NCBI GenBank assembly: GCA_025201345.1
Contig: JAIXMG010000003.1
Coordinates: 1,426,001-1,490,000 of the forward strand
Source of the DNA: Thamnidium elegans
Lineage: Eukaryota; Mucoromycota; Mucoromycetes; Mucorales; Mucoraceae
DNA length: 64,000 nucleotides
Reading direction: 5' to 3'
Shown here: piece after piece, positions 35,615 through 46,363 of the stretch
How the letters are laid out: the number at the start of each line of letters is the position of its first letter
Numbering within the stretch: position 1 is the first letter of the stretch
Notes under the pieces: model-generated
The model's database searches: none
Seen by the model: the letters and a program-made list of their open reading frames with translations, nothing else
What the model was told of the DNA's origin: nothing
Translations under genes and position numbers: made by a program

Positions 35615-36770
35615 ATTTCTTTTTTCTTTTTTTTTAAAAAAAAGGGGGTCGGGAAAAAAGAAACAGTTTTAAAAAAATAAAATCGAGAAAGAAATAACCA
35701 CATCGGACACTTAAACATCCATCACTTTTAAACCATCTTAGGCTGTATATACTTTCTTTTTTTTTTCTCGTAAACTGTGTAGATTTTTTTTTCTAGGCTG
35801 TTTTTAGTCCTTTTTGATGTTGGGTCATGAAACGTTTTGTTTTTTTTTACCTTTAATGTGGTTAAATTTCCCCTCAATACTTTTAAGTTTTCTTTTGACA
35901 ACATACTTGCCAAAATATATATTAAATCGTACCTGTATTGCACGTCTACCACGTCGCCGAAACTTAATGCATTTTTGGTTTCAGCACGTTTTTTTTTTTT
36001 TGTTACGCCGCTCAAAAGTTTTGTATTTGACACTTTTTGAGATAAAAAGCATATTTTTTTTTAAATGTATGTTAGGAGTCTCAGTGTTGAAAAAAGAGTG
36101 TGTGATTAACCTTTCATAAAGTAACCGTGTATGGTTCTGTGTATTTTGTTTCTGTCTCGTTAGATACTCATAATGGTTTTGATAAAATTTCCCCATATGA
36201 AGCCGATGTTTTTATAATAACTATACAAAGAGATAAATATAGTTCGAAAATATCATTAACATGATCAGAGTTATTTGCAGCGATAATTACTAACATAAGC
36301 TCCCCCCAGGAACACAGACATTGTAGACAAACTTGTTTGATAATTCCACATGGCTCACAGCGAGAATCAACCACTTTTGTCCGGCCAAACGTTTCAACCG
36401 TATTGGTACACGCTCAGAAGAAAAGAAAAAGTGGTTATTCTATATAAAAGATGATATACATAAATTGGTTGATTGAGAGTCGCTTTTATTTCACAACAAA
36501 ATAGGGAGCGTGGTACATTTAATCATTTATATATAAATGCGTATAACTTGTTGTTACAGTTAAGAGAGAAAATAATTCAAGTAGGCTTGGAAAAACACAA
36601 TATTTATACATTGCCAAATCAAGTAATATGTTTTTATTTTCTTTTTGTAGTGTGTGTCACCACAAAGCTGTTGTATAAATATATTCCATTTTCTTACTTA
36701 TTTAGGATCAAGATACATACAAAGAAAAGCTCATCTCTCTTTCTTTTTCTCTTTTTTTTTTTAAAAAAAA
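35615..36770. other. Divergent intergenic region, VMA5 / CH-kinase
   Basis: About 1.15 kb between divergent starts. It is AT-rich with A/T runs and no recognisable gene. Overlapping frames on both strands between 35.7 and 36.4 kb carry no domain. The kinase start at 36771 follows a pyrimidine-rich leader ending in poly-A. Confidence 0.5.
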
Positions 36771-39411
36771 ATGACAACAATTACAAATACCACCAATACC
36801 CTAGTTTTTCAAAAAGAAAATGAAAATGCCGTAAAACAATTTATCATGGATACTCTGGATAGAAACGAATTACCTAATGGATCTCTGCAAGATCTTTTAA
36901 AAGACGGTATTTTATTATGCGAGTAAGAATTTATATGATGACAGGTGTTAAGCGTATAACTAATCTTTATTTTGTGTAGATTAATTAAAAACTTTTCAAC
37001 AGAACCTATTATTAAAAATGAAAGACGTACAAAATTTGCATATGTAAGTATATAAACGTTTTTTTTTATATAGTGTATATTTAATGGTTTATTTCTTTTT
37101 TAGCAAGATAATATTGGTCAATTCTTAAGAGTAGCAGAAACTGTAAGTATATTATATTGTATTATATAAAAAAAAGAGAAACTAATTCGCTTTTTATTAG
37201 CTTCATATACCCCAGTCCGATTTATTTCAAACAGTAGACCTACTTGAAGGCAAAAGAATGCAGAGTGTCATCTCTTGCTTATTAGCAATCCAAAGAATTA
37301 TGTGTGAGCGCAAAATAATCACCAAGAACAGCGCGACAACCAAAAAAAAAAATGGCAGTACCCGAAACTTATTATTGCTAGTAGATGAATCTTCTACTCA
37401 ACCACAATCAATCTATAAAAAAAAGAGTAGCCATCACTTGTTACCCAAAAAAACCACACCTTCCGAAATCTTGGACTGGTCTAAAAAATTAACTGGTAAC
37501 CCTCATCGACGTATAGAACCTGTAGTTGAAAAAAAGAAATGTATTTCAGTTAAAAAGCCGCCACAAAAGCAGGGCTATGTTAAACTTCAAGTGCATATGA
37601 TTACAAGTAATAACAATCAATTGGCTGTGAGTGAGCCAGCGAGACGTAGACTCTCTTCTGATATATTCATAAAAGAAACAAAAACTAAAAAATTACCGCT
37701 ACCCGTTTTACCAAAGTCTTCTAAATCTACTCCTATCGTCATGGCGCCTAAACTAAATACAGAGTCCAAAAGTAAAACGGTTACAGCGGATCATATGAAA
37801 AAATCTAGTCAAGAGTATAATCAACTGGAATATACCAATAGAAAAACGTCCTTAAAAAAAATGGGAGCCTGTGCTATTAAGGTTGAATGTGATGATGGTT
37901 CTTTAGCTGTTTACGTAAGTAAAAAAAAAAAAAATGTTTATGCCGTACACAAGAAACTAAATATTTACTTTTTTTTTTATTAAAAAAAAAGGCTTTGGGC
38001 AAAAGTATCGGTAAAGGTCAATTTGGTGAGGTGTTTGGTGGTTTGAATATGGATACGGGAGAATATGTAGCTATTAAAAGAATCAGAAGAAATCAAATGG
38101 ATTGTGATGATATGGTAAAGAAGAAAAAAAAATTACTTTTATTAGCAACTATCTAATATACATGTATAGAATGAAGTAAGTGTGCTTAAGCATTTAAATA
38201 GTGAACATATCGTAAGATATGTAGGGTTTTCCAAAGACAAAGAGTTTTTAAACATTATTTTAGAGTAATGTATTACTTTAACTGTATTTTCTTCATTTTA
38301 AAAAAAAAAACTGACTCATTTCTTTTTTACATATAGATACGTTGAAATGGGTTCACTACATAATAACATCAAGGCATTTGGTAAATTCCCAGAGAAATTA
38401 GCAGCTTCTTATACATTCAAGATCTTATCTGGTCTTCATTACTTACACTCTAAAGATGTTATTCACTGTGACTTGAAGGCAGCTAATATTTTAACGACCA
38501 AGACAGGAAGTTTAAAGTTAACTGACTTTGGCGTCTCACTTAGTTTAAAAATGAAGGACGATGAAAACACGGGCGAACCAGCGGGAACGCCAAACTGGAT
38601 GGCACCCGAAGTCATAAAATTCGCTGGTGCTTCTGCCAAATCAGATATTTGGTCCTTAGGCTGTACCATTGTTGAAATGTTGACTGGTAAACCGCCTTAT
38701 GCTGGAATACCGTCCTTCACTGCTCTCTATCGTATCGTAGAAGACGATGAACCACCTATTCCCAAAAATATCGTGTTATCTGATGAGGCAAGAGAGTTTT
38801 TAATATGCTGCTTTAAAAAGAACCCGGCAGATAGGCCCAGTGCGTACGATTTAATGCAATCGAAATGGATGGCTCCTTATTTCAACCAATTGTTGTCTCC
38901 ACCGGGTACAGTTAAAAAGAGTAAAAGTGAAACTTGTTTGGAGCTATCAGATAGCGAAACTTTATCGGATACTCAGGACTATAGAGCTACGCATACTTTT
39001 GTAGACTATCAAACTAAGCAGCAAGGTGAACGTTGTTATAGTTGTCATATGCAAATGAAGAAAGTTTGGGTTAGAAGTTGTCAAGGTAAAGAAAAAATAA
39101 AAAAAAGTACCGAAATAAGATACTAATGTCCTTTTTAGATTGTCAGTTAAAGTTTCATCCACATTGTACAAACAAAGCACCAATGTGTCCCAATATGCCA
39201 ACAGTAAATAATAGCAGGCCTTCTTCAAGTTGTGATAGTCTGGAAAAGAAATTTAAGTCAAAGATTACACCTCTAGGCCCCTTAAATGGTGTTACAGGTG
39301 ATTTAAAGAAAATATACTTGCCTGCGATTCAACACAAGTATCAGTACAAGACTGAAGCGTACGCTCAGGTCAATAAGGGTATTAGAAAGTCCAATACTTC
39401 TGTCATGACCT

Positions 39412-39413
<2 letters not shown>
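36771..39413 (+). CDS. Protein kinase with CH, STE-type kinase and C1 domains
   Basis: Exons 36771-36922, 36980-37043, 37104-37142, 37201-37914, 37992-38114, 38170-38264, 38337-39085 and 39139-39413 give about 736 residues. A calponin-homology domain (about 15-115, ending with transgelin-like SDLFQTVDLLEGKRM) is followed by a Lys/Ser-rich linker and a Ser/Thr kinase domain (about 324-600). Kinase landmarks are GKGQFG (330-335), Lys352, Glu366, HCDLKAAN (439-446; HCD in place of HRD), DFG (459-461) and GTPNWMAPE. The kinase most resembles the Cdc7/Cdc15/SepH type of STE kinases. A C1 domain follows, with ligands His616, Cys630, Cys633, Cys645, Cys648, His653, Cys656 and Cys663. A role in actin-linked septation or polarity signalling is plausible but inferred. 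The 3' half from about 38469 is duplicated twice downstream. Confidence 0.85.

Positions 39414-39414
<1 letters not shown>

Positions 39415-39455
<41 letters not shown>
39415..39455. repeat. CT microsatellite, about 20 repeats
   Basis: It starts two bases after the kinase stop codon. The same site in units 2 and 3 (46142-46159 and about 52835-52852) has only about nine repeats, giving a ready length marker among the units. Confidence 0.85.
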
Positions 39456-39457
<2 letters not shown>

Positions 39458-39476
39458 CATATATATATATATTGTA

Positions 39477-39482
39477 AATAAA
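39477..39482 (+). terminator. Polyadenylation signal of CH-kinase gene
   Basis: AATAAA about 65 nt past the stop, after the CT microsatellite and a TA run; conserved in the repeat units. Confidence 0.4.
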
Positions 39483-39705
39483 TAAAAAAGGGGGTTCTTT
39501 TATTAATTTTTTTTTTGAACTTATTCCAAGTTATAGATAGCGCTAAGATCTTTATACTGTTTGATAAGTAAGTTAGACAATAAATTATTGAAAAGTTAAC
39601 TTAGAAACATAGTTTCATACGGATAGAAGTTAATCAAATAAAGCGAACGCTACGATTATTTAAGTCTCTCTCAAAAATTTATTAAAATAGTAAGAGAGAC
39701 GGTTT

Positions 39706-42700
39706 TTACTCTTTTTTGCGAACGATCGTAGTATCTGACATATTTTCAGTAGACGTATCAATGATTAAATCACTAACTTCAATAACAGGTATGTCACTGA
39801 CCTCAGCAATATTTACATCTTCAACTTCGGCAGTAGTTACACCATCGACTTTGACAGTAGTTACACCTTCAACTTCGGCAGTAATTACCCCATCAACTTC
39901 AGCAGAAGTTAACTCACCACCTTCAGCAGAAGCTAACTCGTCGTCTTCAGCAGAAGTTAACTCGACCTCTTCAGCAGAAGTTAACTCACCATCTTCATAA
40001 ATGTTTAAATCACCAACTTCAAAAGGTTGTCTATCGTCGTAAATATTTGCTACTAAGAAATCATCTCCTGAACGGTATGTAGGGGCATTCTTTCCGAATT
40101 CTGAATTAATTTTAGCTTCAAACTTAGCTTCATTGTTATCAAAGATAAGGCGAATATCGAAGTGAAGACGAGGGTTTTTACCAGTTGTCATTGGATTGTC
40201 TTCGTCACGTTTCAAATAAAGCTCAAATCGATGAATCTTTCGGAAGTTACAGTTGTCTGTTTTGAGTCCTTCAGTAGGTAAGTTATCTACATCGGAAGAG
40301 TAAATAGCTACAAAATAAAAAATATACATTTAGTTATATGAAGATTACAGGAAGTGGAAATTTACCTACTAGCATAAACAATACAATCTTCGTGCGAATA
40401 AAACGTTTTAAAGATGCCCTCATATTCATCTTTTTCTAAAATTTTATCACCTCGGCGAATGAGATATGTCAAATCATCATCTTTACGATCAAAAGCGCTT
40501 GTATACAAGGAAGGGTCATGAGGAGATTGATAAAACAAGTCAATCTTTTTATCACTAGCATAACAATACTCAGATTCCACGCCGTAAATTTTCATTTTCA
40601 TTCTCGTTTCCAGTTTGTAACTTCTTATTCCTTCTATTTTATATTTCGCTGCAGGTACAAGATCTTTAGGAGCATATGCACGGACATTAACGGCATAGGA
40701 GGTTCTGGCAACCCGTTCAGTAAAATCTTCAGGATGGTTACCATAAATTGCAGCGCCTAAAAGTGCTTCCTTTCCGTTGTGCTTTGAAGGGTTGATAAAG
40801 TCAGTTTTAATATTCATGACTTCAGAAATGATGCTAATGACAGTACGTTCCAAATATTCATAGTTTGGTGTACTAGTTTCTAATAAGACACCAGATAGAA
40901 CGATCCTGTCAAAACTAAAACACTGCATCATATCGGCTTGTAATACAAACCGATTTATTTCGAATGCAAGATCTTTAACTGCGGGTAGGAATACGTATTC
41001 CAAAAGATCGTATACTTTAATTGAAACAATACAACATCCGGCATCAGTAATAGGAATATCTTGAACTTTGGTATAGCTATAAAAGTCTAACGTTGTCTAT
41101 TTTAGGAGAGAAAGACTAAGTATTCCAGCTATGTAGAGTATAACTAGTGACCAACCTTTATGTAGTTGAGGAAACCTCTTCTGAGTTCGGTATAGTAGCC
41201 AGGAGTATAGACATCATGGTTTTCAGAGCACATAATACAAGTATTTTTTGACACATATCTATTTAAATAAAAAGTAATTCTACTGGTAAAGTCAAAATCA
41301 AAAGTAGCTGATCTAACACTTCTCACATTTCTGGAAAGTCCAGTATCTTGGTCATCTGTAGAATCTATATAAGTACCATTGATTTTAGTATATTCCATTA
41401 ATGATAAACTACATATATCGTGGTACATATTGATCAGTAGTACATGATTACTGTAAGCAGGTATGTTTGAAAAGTATTCTTTTTCTATATACATGGCAGC
41501 TGCAGTATTGCGACCAATTAATAAAAGACGCTCAGCAGGATCTTCTTCTGAGATAATACCCGCTAATTGAGCAATATAGCGCATTTCAGACTTGTTGTCG
41601 AAGAATTGATAACAATTTTCCATAGTAATGACATATCTGTACTTATCCGTGTCCGCAAGTCCAGCAAGTAGTTTGTGGACGTGATCAAGTACAAGCCTTA
41701 GATATTCACAAAAATAGCGTCTCAGATCGGCCTTAACACTAGACATTAATTTACTGGGAGTTATGAGTTTTTTGTGGTCAGGGTCGATAGGCTGTTTAAC
41801 TAGGGCACCCCAAGTTGTTTTGCCATTAACCGTTTCTTTTGCTGTGGGTATCATGGAATTGTTTCCTTGTAGACCAGGCCTATAATTAATTAGCATTAAT
41901 TTAAATTTAGTATACTAACAAATAAGGGAAATGCAATACCAATCTGTGATTTCAGTCATCTCGTCAGATTCGTTTTCCAAATCTCTGTAGGAACATGATG
42001 TTGTACCATATCCAATATCTGTATGATTATATAAAAAAAAAAAGTTAGCATCATTCTCAGGTATTATATATTAAAAATCGACTCTTTACCTAAGCAGATT
42101 AATGTACTATATTTATCGATAGAAGCGTATCCAAACTTTCGGTCAGCAATATCAGTTTGAGGTTTTCTTCTACTTTGATCGATACCGTAAATCATGGCAC
42201 CTCTCATTGCAGCAGAATCACCACGATCATCGGTGATTAAAGTGCCTATTCTATACTGACTATTGGGAAATGAAGTACCCTTTATGTAGAAGGCTCTAAG
42301 TATCCTCTTTTGTAAGTAAGGGGAGCTTCCGAAACCTCCAACCAAATAGGTACGTTCTATGTTACTATTGGCTTTTTTTATCTGTTTATCTATAAGGCTC
42401 AATATACGCTTTGTAACATCTTCAAATACTTCTGTCCGCATGATGCTATACGGAATCGTCAATTTACAAACACCACGATCACGTATACACTCAACACCAG
42501 CAGGTAAATACATTTTCAATGTAGGTAAAATAACAGCACCTTCCAATACCAGAATGGTAGCTATAGAAAAGAGTATATAAATTAATGACCACTGTGTAAT
42601 TCCATTATATAAAAAAAAAGCTTACGGTCTCCGAAATTTGATTTATGCAAATATTTAAAATCTTCTGCTTTACAAATAATACATTGTCCATCATTATGAT

Positions 42701-43935
42701 TACCTTCATCAATTGGTCCTTTGGAAATGAAACCCGCATGTGTCTTCAAATGCTCGGCATGGTTACATTTAGGGAATTTAAACTCTCTCGATCGGTTACC
42801 GAATACTGGCTACAATTAAAGAATCAGAGCTGCTTTTTTACTAAAGTCATAAATTTTTACCTTGATTTCACTAATAAATTTGTCAATAATAGGAGAAAAT
42901 AATTTATCGCGTTCCATTTTTTCTTCGTTATTTTTAACTGGCACACCATTGTAAAAAAAACGTGTAAGGAGCTCACGCATTTTTTCGTCCACAAATGTAG
43001 AACCACATTTTTCACCACTGTCAGACGTTAACTGACAACGACGAAAAGTATCAGAAGGATCCCCAGTAACAGTCTTTACGGACTCAAAAGTTGCAAGATT
43101 TGCTGTCCCACCACCTGCATCACAAACAATATATTTGTCGCCTGGTTTCATATCCGGTAAATCAGTTTTTTTTTGCTCACAATGTAAGGTAGCAGCATAT
43201 GACTCACTGATAATTGATAAACGACTTCCGTGGTCTTCATCAGTAATTAAACCAGACTCTTTAGCCACAGTACGCATAATAGCTCTTTGTAGGTCGTTCC
43301 ACTGAGCAGGCACAGTAATAACAAAACGAATATTCTCCTTTTCAACAGAAATTTGACCAGTACCACCAATATTTCTTTGAATTGTACTAACAGTATGGTT
43401 AAAGATTTCTCTGAAATAATCAATAGTTGCTCTCATATTGTCATGTTCTGTTTTTTTGGCGTTGTTTGTTTTATAAATGTCATCTTTTTGTGGAATAGAA
43501 GAAGGGAGTTCCAACTTGAATTTTTCTTTAACAATTTGACCGGGCTTTAAGTTGCCATTTTCAATATGATTTCGAGCAGCTTTACCCCAGTGCAATAAAT
43601 GGAAGTTTCTGTCGTAAATGTTGATTGAAGGTGTTTTACTTTCAACTTTTGACTGTTCTGGCCTAAAAGAAAAGAAAAGAAAAGATTTGTAAGTGGTACT
43701 TGTTTAGTCTGGTTTTATAAGTAAATTTACCAACTTGTAACTGCCATAATATCAGGATATTCTGTATCTCTCAGTTCTGTAGTAGTTAGCCCTGCAGTAA
43801 CAGAATAACATGTTCCCGAAAATGTTGTACCGAAATCTACAGAATAACAAGCATTACTTTTCTTTCTTTGTATATGATCTTTTCTCTCTTACCAATAGAG
43901 ATAAGGATTCCATACTTGTGGAATCTGAAAGCCAT
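39706..43935 (-). CDS. Two-domain Hsp70-like (HSPA12-type) ATPase, copy 1
   Basis: Exons in transcript order: 43893-43935, 43731-43836, 42861-43662, 42626-42809, 42090-42560, 41940-42018, 41156-41879, 40370-41096 and 39706-40307, giving about 1245 residues. Domain 1 (1 to about 535) has phosphate-1 DFGTTFSG (15-22), TVPAQWND, phosphate-2 DAGGGT (231-236) and the adenosine motif VGGFG (452-456), as in HSPA12A/B. Intron 5 joins in phase to a second domain starting DIGYGTTSCSY (536), with VITMENCYQ, NTAAAMY and a phosphate-2 region replaced by LLINMYHDICSLSL (about 708-721); it is probably a pseudo-ATPase. The tail carries 8-residue acidic repeats. One extra T in the final exon ends the protein at RKKE, about 15 residues earlier than copies 2 and 3. 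The separate-gene alternative is unlikely because all junctions are in phase. Function unknown. Confidence 0.8.
39790..39990. repeat. Coding 24-bp minisatellite in Hsp70-like copy 1
   Basis: The minus-strand tail encodes about eight degenerate 8-residue units with the pattern E/G-L/V-T-S/T-A-E-x-x (for example ELTSAEEV, GVITAEVE, GVTTAEVE). Copies 2 and 3 differ in number and order of units at the same place (46510-46670 and 53200-53390). Confidence 0.75.
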
Positions 43936-44783
43936 TTTTTCTTTTTTGACTTAAAAGAAAAAAAAAAGGAAAAGAAAGTGTGTAGACATTTAGATTCTGT
44001 AGTTTTTATCTCAGTACCTCATTTGTGTAAGGTATTACAAAACCAAGCCAAGCATACGACACGATGCATTGCTGTATTTCCCCCCTCTCAGTTATCAAAT
44101 GTCCCTCGTCCTTAAACGCCATGAAATCATAATGGTTTAGCCTGGATGATTGGATTTCAGAATATATTCTTCTTTTTGAAATAAGTTAAATTATTTTACT
44201 CACACATTTCGTTGGTGCGAGTGTTACACTAATAGTACATCTGGCCAGTCCATTTAAACTGCTACTTTTAAGCTTTTTTATACATTGAAACGAGAAACGT
44301 ATAAACCTCGATTTATTTTACTGATGCTTAGAAGTGCATCCTGTTTCTTTAAGCATTAAAAACGAAAAAAAAAAATAGCCTATCATTTTGACAAATTAAT
44401 TAAAAATTCTTTATGATGGTTCGCCAGTAACTAACACCTTTATCGATGTTTAAATCAACCCAATATCCAATACGTTCTTCATTATAATATTCAAAGCTTC
44501 TTCTATTATGGTACCTTTGGTTATTACAAACTACAATTGACAGTTACATTTTCCTTTGTAATCCATTCGGTCCATTACCTTGGACTTAAAACAAACTTAC
44601 ATGATTCGAAATTTAAGGTAGAAAAAAGAAGTCTTTTAAATCATGCGCCTTAGTGACCGATTATAATTAATAGAACAATGGATTCGGAAGAAACGCTTAT
44701 TTGGTCCCATTATAGTATAAGGCCACATATATTTATAATATACCATTATACCAAAACAAGCTCTCTTTTTTATTTAAACAAAT
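43936..44783. promoter_or_regulatory. Upstream region of Hsp70-like copy 1
   Basis: About 850 bp between the Hsp70-like start (minus) and the 3' end of the DTW fragment (minus). It contains no gene. It is nearly identical to 50615-51467 (unit 2) and 57294-58141 (unit 3); copies 1 and 3 are closest here. No canonical heat-shock element array was recognised by eye. Confidence 0.45.
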
Positions 44784-45196
44784 TTACTCGACTTTACCAT
44801 CTTCCACTTGCTTACCAGGTTTTCTATCCTTGATATAATCGGATTTATGTCTCCTACAAAACTCCTTATTCTTTTTTTCACCTTTGGAATAAGTGTATTG
44901 GATCAAATCATATAGATATTTATAATAGAACATCAAATTATCATATCGGCCATCATATACCTGACCTGGTTTTAATTCGTAAGCCTGTGAATATTCAACA
45001 TATAAATAATAAATGGCTTCAATCGTCGAAAGGTAATTCACGCTGATATCTTGAAATCTCCAAAAACTGGTTAATCTTGGCTCGATTGTTACTTTTTGAA
45101 CCTTGTTTAGTAAAGGTGTGCCTCGTACGATTTTATTGGCTTGTCTCCAGGTACCGTCTATCACAATCATGTGGTCAAATGAATCTCGAGGGATGT
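44784..45196 (-). pseudogene. Truncated DTW-domain gene, unit 1
   Basis: A copy of the last exon of the intact DTW gene at 58142-59088, cut at the repeat junction. From Met at 45170 it can encode 128 residues starting MIVIDGTWRQANK, including the DGTW motif but lacking the upstream Cys cluster and the first two exons. A TAG lies in frame just beyond the junction. The 128-residue protein sequence is identical in all three units. Confidence 0.85.
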
Positions 45197-46140
45197 GGCT
45201 TGAAGGCAGCTAATATTTTAGCGACCAAGACAGAAAGTTTAAAGTTAACTGACTTTGGCGTCTCACTTAGTTTAAAAATGAAGGACGATGAAAACACGGG
45301 CGAACCAGCGGGAACGCCAAACTGGATGGCACCCGAAGTCATAAAATTCGCTGGTGCTTCTGCCAAATCAGATATTTGGTCCTTAGGCTGTACCATTGTT
45401 GAAATGTTGACTGGTAAACTGCCTTATGCTGGAATACCGTCCTTCACTGCTCTCTATTGTATCGTAGAAGACGATGAACCTCCTATTCCCAAAAACATCG
45501 TGTTATCTGATGAGGCAAGAGAGTTTTTAATATGCTGCTTTAAAAAGAACCCGGCAGATAGGCCCAGTGCGTACGATTTAATGCAATCGAAATGGATGGC
45601 TCCTTATTTCAACCAATTGTTGTCTCCACCGGGTACAGTTAAAAAGAGTAAAAGCGAAACTTGTTTGGAGCTATCAGATAGCGAGGCTTTATCGGATACT
45701 CAGGACTATAGAGCTACGCATACTTTTGTAGACTATCAAACTAAGCAGCAAGGTGAACGTTGTTATAGTTGTCATATGCAAATGAAGAAAGTTTGGGTTA
45801 GAAGTTGTCAAGGTAAAGAAAAAATAAAAAAAAGTACCAAAATAAGATACTAATGTCCTTTTTAGATTGTCAGTTAAAGTTTCATCCACATTGTACAAAC
45901 AAAGCACCAATGTGTCCCAATATGCCAGCAGTAAATAATAGCAGGTCTTCTTCAAGTTGTGATAGTCTGGAAAAGAAGTTTAAGCCAAAGATTACACCTC
46001 TAGGCCCCTTAAATGGTGTTACAGGTGATTTAAAGAAAATATACTTGCCTGCGATTCAACACAAGTATCAGTACAAGACTGAAGCGTACGCTCAGGTCAA
46101 TAAGGGTATTAGAAAGTCCAACACTTCTGTCATGACCTAA
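45179..46140 (+). pseudogene. Truncated CH-kinase copy, unit 2
   Basis: A 5'-truncated duplicate of the kinase gene beginning inside the catalytic loop. A chimeric start MNLEGCG, read from antisense DTW sequence, runs in frame into LKAANIL. With the conserved intron (45813-45865) it could encode about 302 residues holding the DFG-to-C-lobe part and the C1 domain. The N lobe, the ATP-binding Lys and the catalytic Asp are gone (the HCD Asp codon GAC is GGC here). The frame is otherwise open, so it may still be expressed as a kinase-dead C1 protein. Confidence 0.8.
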
Positions 46141-46363
46141 TTCTCTCTCTCTCTCTCTCGCACATATATATATATATTGTAAATAAATAAAAAAGGGGGT
46201 TCTTTTATTAATTTTTTTTTGAACTTATTCCAAGTTATAGATAGTGCTAAGATCTTTATACTGTTTGATAAGTAAGTTAGACAATAAATTATTGAAAAGT
46301 TAACTTAGAAACATAGTTTCATACGGATAGAAGTTAATCAAATAAAGCAAACGCTACGATTAT

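Larger units (their letters stand above)
38469..45196. repeat. Tandem repeat unit 1 (about 6.7 kb)
   Basis: The unit begins inside the catalytic loop of the CH-kinase gene and ends inside the last exon of a truncated DTW gene. It contains the kinase 3' half (plus), Hsp70-like gene copy 1 (minus) and a DTW fragment (minus). Its left edge is continuous with the intact kinase gene. The junction to unit 2 reads GAGGGATGT then GGCTTGAAGG. Confidence 0.92.

Noticed and set aside
39790..39990. Possible CRISPR-like or non-coding repeat array
   Set aside because: The 24-bp repeats are degenerate, have no spacers, lie in frame in the last exon of a coding gene and vary by whole codons.
42018..42090. 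Boundary between two separate Hsp70-like genes
   Set aside because: The upstream exon has a good donor, the downstream exon a good acceptor, and joining them restores a phosphate-1 motif in phase in all three copies. No ATG or promoter is seen at the start of the second half. RNA evidence would still be decisive.
45077..45178. Extension of the kinase-fragment frame into antisense DTW sequence (starting near 45077)
   Set aside because: There is no ATG at that end. The first in-frame ATG is at 45179, so the upstream part is taken as a shadow of the DTW fragment.
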